Numbered from the stretch's first letter, positions 47,959 through 56,971 are shown. The stretch: 64,000 bases of DNA from an uncultured Sulfitobacter sp. (GCA_947501805.1 CANMXJ010000016.1:1-64000), one strand, 5' to 3'. Notes: a model not told the origin generated them from the sequence alone. Translations and numbers: made by a program.

Positions 47959-48819
47959 TTGTCAATCAGACCCATGAACAAGAGAAGCCCCAAAGACTTG
48001 CCTTCGAACAGAGAACTACCTTCCAAGCGCCATGGTAGGTTCTTAGAATTTGTGGATGAGACGCCTTTTGTACTCTTAGGCATTATGGTTCTGGGCGCAT
48101 ACGTTGGTCTTGTAGCGCTGGTTAGCTTTGTTGAGTTTGTCGCGCTCATCGGTTTCGAGCTAAATTTGGTGAAAGGGGCAAATGGCTGGTGGGATATCCT
48201 GTATTTCAATTTTATGACTATTTTAACTGTTGGTTACGGAGACCTCTCACCGCTGGGATTTGGCAAAGTCCTGTCTTCTCTTTTGGCACTTGCCGGCGTT
48301 GGTCTTTTTGCAGGCGGGGTATCTCTTCTAACCATAAAGGCATTGAGGCCATCGGCGCATACAATAGTTTTTTCGAAGTACGCTTACTACTGCAAAAGAG
48401 AGCAAAGATTTTTGATAATTTTCTTAAATACAAGCGTTGCCCGGTTGGAAAGCTGCACGATAAGCTCGTACTTCAAGCTTGGACGAGACTGGTCGGTGAA
48501 GCCAGCAATTGCGTCGCCATTCCTTACAAAGGCAGTGCAAACCTTCTTCATAGATGAGCACCCGATGGCTGACATTTCTGAAAGACTTACGGATGGCGAT
48601 TGCCTTCGAGTATGCGTAGCTGGAAATTTACTTGGCTCTGAAGTGGCGGAAACTGCCCAGTACAAGCCAGACGAGATCATAATAATTGAGAACCGTGATC
48701 TATTGGCATCCCATGAACCCTTCTGGCACCCAGATTTCAAGGACGAAGAGTTTGCTAAGATGTTTCACTATCGACCAGCCGGTGCCAAGTCTCTTCAAGA
48801 GCAGTTTGGATTGCGTTGA
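47959..48819 (+). CDS. KirBac-like two-TM potassium channel protein
   Basis: Selectivity filter 'TVGYGD', two TM segments, C-terminal region resembling inward-rectifier cytoplasmic domain; TTG start 8 nt after AAGGAG (alternative ATG at 47974). Confidence 0.75.
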   Translation: MSIRPMNKRSPKDLPSNRELPSKRHGRFLEFVDETPFVLLGIMVLGAYVGLVALVSFVEFVALIGFELNLVKGANGWWDILYFNFMTILTVGYGDLSPLGFGKVLSSLLALAGVGLFAGGVSLLTIKALRPSAHTIVFSKYAYYCKREQRFLIIFLNTSVARLESCTISSYFKLGRDWSVKPAIASPFLTKAVQTFFIDEHPMADISERLTDGDCLRVCVAGNLLGSEVAETAQYKPDEIIIIENRDLLASHEPFWHPDFKDEEFAKMFHYRPAGAKSLQEQFGLR

Positions 48820-48923
48820 TTGCGCCATCTCACCATACAGAAAATTCGTTGTGATGGTGTCAAACAGATCTGACTGGAGTGGCAACGGCCCGAAAGGTCC
48901 GCTTCCGTCCTAAGTATGGATAA

Positions 48924-50384
48924 TTAACCCAATGCAGCCTTTGCTGCCGGAGCACAAATGCTTTGCAGAATGATGCTGTCTGGACTTTGCCGTTCGATCA
49001 TATCCACTGAAGATTCTTGGAGTCTTGCAGACACACCAAGTCCGGTCAGAACCTTGCTTTGCTTTCGGATTAACATAAGAAAATTCGCCCGAGCACCGGC
49101 ATAAGGGCGTGCCAGAAAGTCACTTCGTATCTTCAAGAACATCTCTTTTGGATTATCTGCCACGGCAATAAGGTACACCAGTTGTTTGTCAGATAAGGTA
49201 GAGATAATTTCTGGATTATTCTCGGCGGTCTCGAAAATGAAGTTTTTTTCGAAAGTTCCAGCGGCGGCCCCTAACCTAAATACATAACCCAAGGTAGCAC
49301 GGAAGATGGTGTCCAAACGAATTGGATTACCCCTTCCATGCCATGCAAGAGCTGCTCGAAGCTTGCTCCTAAACTTCTTCAGGTTTCGATCACCAATGGC
49401 TGAAAGCACGTCGAGACCTCGGAAACGTGCTAATTCATCTCGTGTGTAAATCTTGGTTTTATGAGCATTTAGATTGAGGCCTTCTGGGAGGAGAAGCCTT
49501 GAAGCTTTATGGATGGCATCCTCTAGAATTTTTTTGTTTGGCCCAAAGATCATCATGTCGTCGGCCCAACGGACATAGAGCAAGCCATGATTTTGGCAAT
49601 ACGCATCAAATTCATCGTCAAAATTTTGCAAGTAATAATGCGATAAGAAGCGAGAGCCATCCGTAATAATTTCTTGCGGAATGCCTTTGGATGAGCGGCT
49701 GTAACCTTTTGTGCGTCTATCCCAAAGCCCAAGGAAAACTTCTAACAACTCAATAACATCTTTCGTTCCACGGGGCATATCCTTCCGTAGCCTTTCAATC
49801 AGGCGCGGGATTTCAATGGTATCATAAAAGTTTGCAACATCTGTCGTCGCTACAAAAGCGCCACTTGAAGCAGAGTCAGTCAACTCACGAATGAGTTGAG
49901 TGAATCCCAGAAACTCGCCAAACCACATGTCATTTGAAAAAGTTCCGGATGTGTATTCGTCTTGAAAGTCAGCGGCTTCCTCATTTTCAATCGGCATTTC
50001 CGAAGGGATGGATGCGACGCTGATGGGTATCGAGCGAAAGCCACCAAAAATACGGGGCTTCTTCTTCAATACCCTCTCACCGATATGGCCACAAAGGTGA
50101 TAGTAGACGGCCATGTCCTCTTTCGAAAGGATTGGTACAAAACGCGTCACTCCATTGCCTTTCTCACCGCCCAAATAACCATGGACAACTTCAGGGACGT
50201 AGCTTCGTCTCGCTAGACGTGCATTGTATTCCTTTACAAAATGACTGGCCTTTCCAAGATCAGATCTTTCTACTATCGGCACCTGACCATCCAATAGTTG
50301 TCGCCAGACGCTTTGAGTAAGACTCGTCTCCAATCGAAATTTTTTCACCCACTGCCCCAAAAAATCAAAAAATAGCTGCTGCAC
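48924..50384 (-). CDS. Reverse transcriptase (non-intron, Abi/UG-like, unclassified)
   Basis: 'FVATTDVANFYDTIEI', 'KGIPQEIITDGSRFLSHYYL', catalytic 'YVRWADDMMIFG', 'GLNLNAHKTKI'. Confidence 0.85.
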   Translation of the reverse strand: MQQLFFDFLGQWVKKFRLETSLTQSVWRQLLDGQVPIVERSDLGKASHFVKEYNARLARRSYVPEVVHGYLGGEKGNGVTRFVPILSKEDMAVYYHLCGHIGERVLKKKPRIFGGFRSIPISVASIPSEMPIENEEAADFQDEYTSGTFSNDMWFGEFLGFTQLIRELTDSASSGAFVATTDVANFYDTIEIPRLIERLRKDMPRGTKDVIELLEVFLGLWDRRTKGYSRSSKGIPQEIITDGSRFLSHYYLQNFDDEFDAYCQNHGLLYVRWADDMMIFGPNKKILEDAIHKASRLLLPEGLNLNAHKTKIYTRDELARFRGLDVLSAIGDRNLKKFRSKLRAALAWHGRGNPIRLDTIFRATLGYVFRLGAAAGTFEKNFIFETAENNPEIISTLSDKQLVYLIAVADNPKEMFLKIRSDFLARPYAGARANFLMLIRKQSKVLTGLGVSARLQESSVDMIERQSPDSIILQSICAPAAKAALG

Positions 50385-50586
50385 AAGACAGACATGAAAT
50401 TTTTAAGAAATGAAAGTTCTCACTCTCGCCAATAAATATCTTCTTCTGAGCCAGAGACGTCTACCCATGTCATACCGCCGTTGCCGAAGCGCAGCGAATG
50501 TCCGCTATCCGCCCACTCCTTGCAGAAACGGTGGCTCCTGGGCGAAGTGCCGCGGCCTTGGCAGCGGCCACCATAGTATGTTACAA

Positions 50587-50619
50587 AACCTCGGACCAAA
50601 TACAAATCTGTCTGAGGTT
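50587..50619. promoter_or_regulatory. Inverted repeat immediately upstream of abiEi, candidate autoregulatory operator
   Basis: AACCTCGGAC ... GTCTGAGGTT (9/10 arms), ending 8 bp before the abiEi ATG. Confidence 0.55.
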
Positions 50620-50627
50620 ATCTATCA

Positions 50628-51245
50628 ATGCCACACGACCTGACACAGAGGCAGCGCCTCCTTGAATACCTGAAATCCTATGCGCCGGCACGCGCACGGG
50701 ATCTTGAGGATGTTGGCGTCTCAGCGGCAGCAATCTCGCGCTCAGTGCAGTCCGGTGAAATCCTTCGTCTAGGCCGAGGGCTTTACGGCCTGCCCGACAG
50801 CGTTCCCAATACGCATGAAACCCTTATCGAAGTGGCCAAGCGGGCACCAAAGGCCGTCATCTGCCTGACGTCGGCTCTGGCATTTCATGGCCTGACCGAT
50901 CAACTGCCGCGGCGCGTCTGGATCGCCATCGGTGCCAAGGACTGGGAGCCCAAGATCACATATCCCAAGATCCGAGCAGTCCGGTTCCGTGAACCGTATT
51001 TCTCCGACGGCGTCGAGGAGCACCAGCTGGGTGGAACCACGATTAAGATGTACACAATTCCGAAGACGCTCGCCGACGCGTTCCGGAACCAACGCCTCGT
51101 TGATCGGTCGGTCGCCATCGAGGCTCTCAAGGCCGCGATCGAACAGCGTAAGGCGACGCCTTCAGCCATTGCCGAGGCTGCGCGGACCTACGGTGCCTGG
51201 AACCAAATGCGCCCCTACCTCGAAGCCGTGACGTCGAATGGCTGA
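50628..51245 (+). CDS. abiEi: AbiEi family antitoxin (type IV TA)
   Basis: 'GEILRLGRGLYGLPDS...AVICLTSALAFHGLTDQLPRRVWIAI...' AbiEi pattern. Confidence 0.9.
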   Translation: MPHDLTQRQRLLEYLKSYAPARARDLEDVGVSAAAISRSVQSGEILRLGRGLYGLPDSVPNTHETLIEVAKRAPKAVICLTSALAFHGLTDQLPRRVWIAIGAKDWEPKITYPKIRAVRFREPYFSDGVEEHQLGGTTIKMYTIPKTLADAFRNQRLVDRSVAIEALKAAIEQRKATPSAIAEAARTYGAWNQMRPYLEAVTSNG

Positions 51246-52104
51246 CCAGCCCAAGAACATCGCCGCATCGGTGCGCCAGAGACTGCTGAACCTCGCGCGC
51301 GCGGAGGGGCAGGCCTTCGACGTGGTGTTGGTCGCATTCGGACTGGAGCGACTCATCTACCGCCTGTCGGTGTCGGCACACCGCGATCGCTTCGTGTTGA
51401 AGGGCGGCATGCTCGTCACCCTTTGGACGAAGGATAGGGGCCGGTTTACCCGAGACATCGACTTCCTGTCGTTCGGGGCCGAAGACGAGGCGACCCTCAA
51501 GAAGACCATCACGGAGATCCTTGCGATCAACGTAGACGATGGCCTCGTCTTCGACGGTGCCAGTCTTACGGCAGCCCCGATCAGGGAAGATCAGGTCTAC
51601 GGCGGCATGCGCCTGAAAACTACTGCCTTTCTCGAAAAGACGAAGATTCCGATCACAATCGATGTCGGGTTCGGAGATGCGCTCGGAAACCCGGACTACA
51701 CACTCGACTATGACTCCCTGCTCGACTTTCCCTCGGCATCGGTGCGCGCCTACTCCCCCGAGACGGTCATCGCGGAGAAATTTCAGGCGGTTGTTGCGCT
51801 CGGCGTCATCAATGGTCGAATGAAGGATTACTACGACCTATGGGCGTTGCCAAAAGCCGTGGATCTCGATCTGGACGATCTGCAGGCCAGCATCGAAAAG
51901 ACTTTTGAGCGGCGTCAGACGGCGGTGCCAAAGGAGCGACCGACAGGGCTGTCCCAAGAATTCGCCACCGATGCAACAAAGTCCGCACAATGGCGCGCCT
52001 ATTCCGAGGCGACCGAGATCGAGGATCTGAGCCTCGGACAGGTCGTCGATGATATCTGGACCACGCTGGAGCCCATCTGCACCCGTGTCATTGGTGTGAC
52101 TTAA
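51238..52104 (+). CDS. abiEii: AbiEii nucleotidyltransferase toxin
   Basis: 'FVLKGGMLVTLWTKDRGRFTRDIDFLSFG', 'YSPETVIAEKFQAVVALG'; overlaps abiEi. Confidence 0.92.
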   Translation: MADQPKNIAASVRQRLLNLARAEGQAFDVVLVAFGLERLIYRLSVSAHRDRFVLKGGMLVTLWTKDRGRFTRDIDFLSFGAEDEATLKKTITEILAINVDDGLVFDGASLTAAPIREDQVYGGMRLKTTAFLEKTKIPITIDVGFGDALGNPDYTLDYDSLLDFPSASVRAYSPETVIAEKFQAVVALGVINGRMKDYYDLWALPKAVDLDLDDLQASIEKTFERRQTAVPKERPTGLSQEFATDATKSAQWRAYSEATEIEDLSLGQVVDDIWTTLEPICTRVIGVT

Positions 52105-52165
52105 GGGAGCCGATCTCAGCTTGTGCCTTCGATCACGGCCGGAGCACTGCACTACGACAGGACTA

Positions 52166-52194
52166 TGAGTTATAGAAATCCATTCTATAACTCA
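52166..52194. repeat. Perfect 12-bp inverted repeat with 5-nt centre
   Basis: TGAGTTATAGAA-atcca-TTCTATAACTCA; degenerate extra half TGAGCGATAGAA shortly downstream. Confidence 0.75.
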
Positions 52195-52239
52195 CGGCAG
52201 CCCCGAATTTGAGCGATAGAACTGGGTGCGGGGACTCCA

Positions 52240-52833
52240 TCACGTCTCTGTCAATCCCGCATCCGCCAATTGCTCACGATCCGGAAGATCTTGAAGCGTC
52301 TCCAGATCAAAGGTCACAAGGAACTTGTCGGTCGTCACGTAGGTATAGGGCGCACCGCGCCTAGGGGATCGAGGACCCGTCCCGATCAAACCCTGCGCGT
52401 GCAATCGCCCGATCAAGTCGCGACTGATCTCCTTGCCGAAGATGTCCTTCAACCCATCCCGTGTGATCGGTTGGTGATAGGCAATGGCGGCCAGCACCGC
52501 GACATCGAATTCGCGCAGATCGAGGTCCTGATCGCCGATACCCGCGGCCGTCCGGATCGCGGGCGCATAGGCCGGTCGCGTCCGCATCATCCAACCGCCG
52601 GCCACCTGCGCGACTTCGAAGGACCGTCCTTCCAGATCAGCAATCAGGTCCTCGACCAACAAGTCGACCGAGGTCCCCTGCCCCACAACGCGGGCCAGAT
52701 CTGCGTGCGGCACCGGCGAGGCGGAGGCGAAGAGCACGGCTTCGATCCGGCGCATCCATTCGCGCCAGCGCAAATCTTGCGGCAGGTCCTCGAGCCCGCG
52801 GTCAAGCTCCGTTTCAGTATGATCCTTCGCCAT
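52240..52833 (-). CDS. scpB: SMC-Scp complex subunit ScpB homologue
   Basis: 'RIEAVLFASASPVPHADLARVVG...EFDVAVLAAIAYHQPITRDGLKDIFG'. Confidence 0.88.
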   Translation of the reverse strand: MAKDHTETELDRGLEDLPQDLRWREWMRRIEAVLFASASPVPHADLARVVGQGTSVDLLVEDLIADLEGRSFEVAQVAGGWMMRTRPAYAPAIRTAAGIGDQDLDLREFDVAVLAAIAYHQPITRDGLKDIFGKEISRDLIGRLHAQGLIGTGPRSPRRGAPYTYVTTDKFLVTFDLETLQDLPDREQLADAGLTET

Positions 52834-52835
52834 CG

Positions 52836-53726
52836 TCAGACCCCGTAGAGCCGGAAAGTGTCGCGCCCGGTCAGCTCCCGCACGACACCGAGTTCTACCA
52901 ACCTGTCGCAGAACCGGCGCGCGGCCCGACCGGAGCGAAGCGAGGTCAGCGACGTTGGCGCCACAGCATCCCGGCTCAGAAACAACGCCACCGCCCCGTC
53001 GGCGCCCCTCGCCCGGAGCTTGGGGGCAACCTCTTTCAGGCGAGTGGCTCGGCGAGACAGGTTTCCTGCCTCACGCACTACTTCGGCCGCGGCCGCCGAG
53101 ATCGCCCGATGGCAGGCCAACCGTAGGTCCGCATCGGTCTTCCGCAGATCAGCCCGCCTAAGACCAAGCGCGAAGAGCGGCAGGACATGGCTCCACCCGA
53201 GCGCTTGTGCCAATGCCGCGTCTGCTAGGATCAACCCCACGGTGAAATCACGGGGCCGATCCGCGAGAACCGCCTGCAGCACGGCCGCAGCCCGAGGGAT
53301 CGGCGTCCCCTGCCCTTCATCCAACCAGCAGGCAATTTGCTCTGCGCCGATCCGGGGCAATGCGCGGCACAGCACCTTCACTGAGATCGGCCGCTCCACC
53401 GCACGTCGCCAAGAGAGATAGGTCTCGCCCGCGGGACCCGGTTTATCGCCGGGCTGCAGAAACGCCACCGCATCGCGTAACTCTGCAGCCCGTTCTGGCC
53501 GCCCCTGATGCGTCACGCAGGCCTCTGCCGCGCGCAACGCCAACCGCGCCCGCAACAAGCTCTGGGGCACGTCATCCCGGCTCACCACAAGATGCAGGTG
53601 GCTGAGCGCCGCCCCTGACAAAAACGCCACATCTTCGGGGGTTTCAGCCCGCATGGAGGTGACCCAACCCGGGAGTTTGGGTACGTTGATTGGGTCGTCC
53701 AAGATGGTATTCGACTGATAGGTCAT
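52836..53726 (-). CDS. DUF1403 family protein
   Basis: 'AFLSGAALSHLHLVVSRDDVPQSLLRARLALRAAEACVTHQGRPERAAELRDAVAFLQPGD'. Confidence 0.88.
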   Translation of the reverse strand: MTYQSNTILDDPINVPKLPGWVTSMRAETPEDVAFLSGAALSHLHLVVSRDDVPQSLLRARLALRAAEACVTHQGRPERAAELRDAVAFLQPGDKPGPAGETYLSWRRAVERPISVKVLCRALPRIGAEQIACWLDEGQGTPIPRAAAVLQAVLADRPRDFTVGLILADAALAQALGWSHVLPLFALGLRRADLRKTDADLRLACHRAISAAAAEVVREAGNLSRRATRLKEVAPKLRARGADGAVALFLSRDAVAPTSLTSLRSGRAARRFCDRLVELGVVRELTGRDTFRLYGV

Positions 53727-53802
53727 GCCACAACACTATCCCGCTACGGCGCTTTCCGCCACAATATATTGCTATAACCGCCCCACCCTGCGGGTCTCTG
53801 CT

Positions 53803-53831
53803 ATGTCCAATAAGTTTGCATTATCGGACAT
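53803..53831. other. Recombination-core-like inverted repeat (11-7-11) upstream of an integrase gene
   Basis: ATGTCCAATAA-gtttgca-TTATCGGACAT (10/11 arms). Confidence 0.55.
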
Positions 53832-53882
53832 TGCGAGATATGCTGAAAACCAGTTTAATTACATCACTGGATTCACGGGAAA

Positions 53883-54998
53883 ATGGCATCAGCGGACGAG
53901 AAATCGACATCATCAAACTCTGGTGCGTTCCGTATCGCTCAGGACGACGAGATAGATCAAGAGAAAAGCGATGGCATCGCCCTGCCCGCACATGTCGCAG
54001 GTTCAGGCGCGCTTGATCGCCTTGTTGATACCGCGCGGGATTACGCCCGCCAAGCGACGTCCGAGAACACCAACAAGGCCTATAAGAAGGACTGGGCCCA
54101 TTTCTCCAGCTGGTGCCGCAGACGTGGTGCCGACCCCCTGCCCCCGTCTCCGGAACTGGTCGGCCTCTACATTGCCAACTGCGCGGCTCCGGATACCAAG
54201 ACCCCATCGCAGTCGGCGTCCCGACCCCTGTCCGTAAGTACGATCGAGCGCCGTCTCTCTGGCCTTGCATGGCAGTACCAGCAGCGCGGGTTTACGCTGG
54301 ATCGCAAGAATCGCCACATCGCCACGGTGCTGGCCGGGATCAAACGCAAACATGCCCGTCCGCCGGTCCAGAAAGAAGCCATCCTGCGCGATGACATTCT
54401 CGCCATGATCGCCACCCTGCCCTACGACCTGCGAGGGCTGCGCGACCGATCTATCCTGCTACTTGGATTTGCGGGCGGACTCAGGCGATCCGAGATCGTC
54501 AGCCTCGATCACGGCAAGGACGACACACCAGATAGTGGCGGCTGGATCAAAATCATGGACGAAGGCGCCCTGATCACACTCAACGCAAAGACCGGATGGC
54601 GCGAAGTGGAAATCGGCCGGGGATCGAGCGACCAGACATGCCCGGTGCATGCGCTGGAACAATGGCTGCATTTCGCCAAGATCGATTTTGGGCCTGTGTT
54701 CGTCCGCACCTCCCGCGATGGCAAGAAGGCACTGGAGGCACGGCTCAGTGACAAACACGTCGCCCGTTTGATCAAGCAAACAGTGCTGGATGCTGGCATC
54801 CGGTCGGACCTGCCTGAGAAAGACCGGATGGCGCTTTTCTCGGGCCACTCGCTGCGCGCCGGCCTCGCAAGTTCTGCGGAAGTCGACGAACGCTACGTCC
54901 AGAAACATCTCGGCCACGCGTCCGCTGAGATGACCCGCCGCTACCAACGTCGTCGCGACCGATTCCGCATAAATCTAACAAAAGCTGCAGGGCTATAG
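53883..54998 (+). CDS. Tyrosine recombinase/integrase
   Basis: 'ENTNKAYKKDWAHFSSWC', 'GFAGGLRRSEIVSL', 'FSGHSLRAGLASSAEVDERYVQKHLGHASAEMTRRYQRRRDRF'. Confidence 0.93.
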   Translation: MASADEKSTSSNSGAFRIAQDDEIDQEKSDGIALPAHVAGSGALDRLVDTARDYARQATSENTNKAYKKDWAHFSSWCRRRGADPLPPSPELVGLYIANCAAPDTKTPSQSASRPLSVSTIERRLSGLAWQYQQRGFTLDRKNRHIATVLAGIKRKHARPPVQKEAILRDDILAMIATLPYDLRGLRDRSILLLGFAGGLRRSEIVSLDHGKDDTPDSGGWIKIMDEGALITLNAKTGWREVEIGRGSSDQTCPVHALEQWLHFAKIDFGPVFVRTSRDGKKALEARLSDKHVARLIKQTVLDAGIRSDLPEKDRMALFSGHSLRAGLASSAEVDERYVQKHLGHASAEMTRRYQRRRDRFRINLTKAAGL

Positions 54999-55007
54999 GC
55001 CCCTGCC

Positions 55008-55361
55008 CTACTCAGACGAGCCGGATAGCAAGCGCGTGAGCATGTGTCGGATGTGATCCTGAGATCCGAAGAACACCGCCAGAATTTGGACGATCTTCCG
55101 ATCTTCCTGTGCAATGAACCAGAACACGGCCTTGTCGTGCCCAACGAATCGCAGGCCAGGGAGAACGTCGGGGCGGAGCGTTCCTTGAAACGGGACTTTT
55201 GCAAGGTCACTGGCAGAGGACTGGATACTCCCGATACGCCGCTCCGCGCGTTCAAATGCTGTGTCAAAATCGTCCCCGAATTCCTGGTACGACTGCAAAA
55301 GATGGTCAAAAATCAGTTCGAAGTCACGCTCAGCCGCCGCCGCAAACTCAACTGTCCACAC
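55008..55361 (-). CDS. parE: ParE/RelE-type toxin
   Basis: 'WTVEFAAAAERDFELIFDHLLQSY...GHDKAVFWFIAQEDRKIVQILAVFF'. Confidence 0.85.
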   Translation of the reverse strand: MWTVEFAAAAERDFELIFDHLLQSYQEFGDDFDTAFERAERRIGSIQSSASDLAKVPFQGTLRPDVLPGLRFVGHDKAVFWFIAQEDRKIVQILAVFFGSQDHIRHMLTRLLSGSSE

Positions 55362-55623
55362 GGGCAGTTCGCCGTTTTCTATCGATCATCGCAGTAATGC
55401 GCCCATCCATATCCGCTCCCGACACGAAATTACCTTTTGATCGGGCAAGCAGCACCGCTTTCAAGGCAGCTGTTTCGGCCTCTTCGGCTTCGGTTCTCTG
55501 GCGCAGAAGATCAAGACTGTTCTGGATCACAGCACTGACACTTGAATACCGGCCCTGTTCCACCAGCTGACGTGCGAAGGCAGCCTGTTGATCAGACAGT
55601 GATATTGATGACTTTACGCCCAT
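55348..55623 (-). CDS. parD: ParD-type antitoxin
   Basis: 'KSSISLSDQQAAFARQLVEQGRYSSVSAVIQNSLDLLRQR'; overlaps parE. Confidence 0.88.
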   Translation of the reverse strand: MGVKSSISLSDQQAAFARQLVEQGRYSSVSAVIQNSLDLLRQRTEAEEAETAALKAVLLARSKGNFVSGADMDGRITAMIDRKRRTARVDS

Positions 55624-55687
55624 GATGTCGCTCCTTCAAGATAATAGGTAGCACTGAGTAGCACCGCTTTCAAGATGAGATCATTCA

Positions 55688-56971
55688 TCACGCCGCCATT
55701 TCACTCAAGCGACCGTAGAAGCTACGCTCCAGATGCAGCTCCCCTGCCCCAGCCTTTTCGACCATTCCACGCAGATATCCGCCTGGTGAAGCCACTTCGC
55801 CGGAACTGTGCTTTTCGAACACGAGCACAAGCGCTGCTGTCGCCACTTGCTTGCCCAATCGATCCTGGGCAACGTGCCAGGCGTGCTCTGAAATGCCGAT
55901 CATTGGTCGGAGCTGGCCTGCGACGCGGTAAAGATCGCCCCAATCCTTCAGATATCCTCCCATATTGTGCGCCCAGGACGCGAATTCGGGGCAAGCCTGC
56001 ATGACTGTCTGCAGATCAAGCGCTGTTCCCCGCTTTTTACGGGTTTCAGCCACCCAGTCTTCCAGCTCCTGATCAACACGCTCTTCCGGTGGCGCATTTG
56101 GCACCACGGCCGTCGCGTTCTCATTCTCTGAGGACTTACTAATTACAGGATTAAGTTGTTTTGTAATTAGTATATGAGGTTCGGAAATGACCTCCTTGGG
56201 GTTCATATCTTGAGTCTTTCTAGATGTCTGCTCATTCGTTGCAGAGCTGTTATCCACAACTTCATCCATCGCAGCTGCCTTGAGGAACGATGCTTCGACG
56301 CGCTCTTGAAGCTTCCTGAACCAGTCCAGAAGGCATCCAAGTGTCTCGGAGGCCTCGTGGCGACGCGGGAGCCTGCCCAGAAGGTCTTGAAACATGTCAC
56401 TGAAGACGCCCCAAGGGCCCTTCAGTGCGCCGCTGAGCGCCGCATCGATCCGGGCGCGGATCATCCGGCGTGCGATTGTGATCTGACGCTTCAGGCGCTG
56501 GCACAACGCGCGTTCAGCCTGAAGCTCGGCGTGGAGATGCTCGAATTCTGCGACACGGGCGGACATGGGCGAAAGATCAAAGCCGTAGGCCTCGATGATC
56601 ACGCCATCCGCGTCCCTGCGTCCCCACCGCTTGCCATTAGGGCTATCCTGGAAGGCAATGATGCCCGCCTCTGCGAGGCGGCGTGCGTGACGCTTGAGCG
56701 CAGAGAGCGAAAACCCGGTCTGCTCCATCAGGTAGGCGTTGGAGGCCCACACGATCGGTCGCCTGCCCTCTTCCCAGTCCTGAGTCTGAGTAAAGGCCCC
56801 GAGCGTGTCGAGGAGCATCATATCGCCCGCCTTAAGCCCTATGTGCGCACCCACACGCTTTACTGCCACAAATGCCTTTGATTTGGGTACACTTACGCGT
56901 TCACCGGCTTGGGCAAGTTGCTCTGCAACCCCAAGACCCGGTGTCGGCTTGCGCCAACCTGTATGTTTCAT
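55688..56971 (-). CDS. repC: Plasmid replication initiator RepC
   Basis: 'WRKPTPGLGVAEQLA...FSLSALKRHARRLAEAGIIAFQDSPNGKRWGRRD'; order repA-repB-repC. Confidence 0.95.
   Translation of the reverse strand: MKHTGWRKPTPGLGVAEQLAQAGERVSVPKSKAFVAVKRVGAHIGLKAGDMMLLDTLGAFTQTQDWEEGRRPIVWASNAYLMEQTGFSLSALKRHARRLAEAGIIAFQDSPNGKRWGRRDADGVIIEAYGFDLSPMSARVAEFEHLHAELQAERALCQRLKRQITIARRMIRARIDAALSGALKGPWGVFSDMFQDLLGRLPRRHEASETLGCLLDWFRKLQERVEASFLKAAAMDEVVDNSSATNEQTSRKTQDMNPKEVISEPHILITKQLNPVISKSSENENATAVVPNAPPEERVDQELEDWVAETRKKRGTALDLQTVMQACPEFASWAHNMGGYLKDWGDLYRVAGQLRPMIGISEHAWHVAQDRLGKQVATAALVLVFEKHSSGEVASPGGYLRGMVEKAGAGELHLERSFYGRLSEMAA
56137..56172. other. oriV: Candidate oriV: AT-rich inverted repeat inside repC
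   Basis: TACTAATTACA-14 nt-TGTAATTAGTA perfect arms in an AT-rich stretch of repC. Confidence 0.55.
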
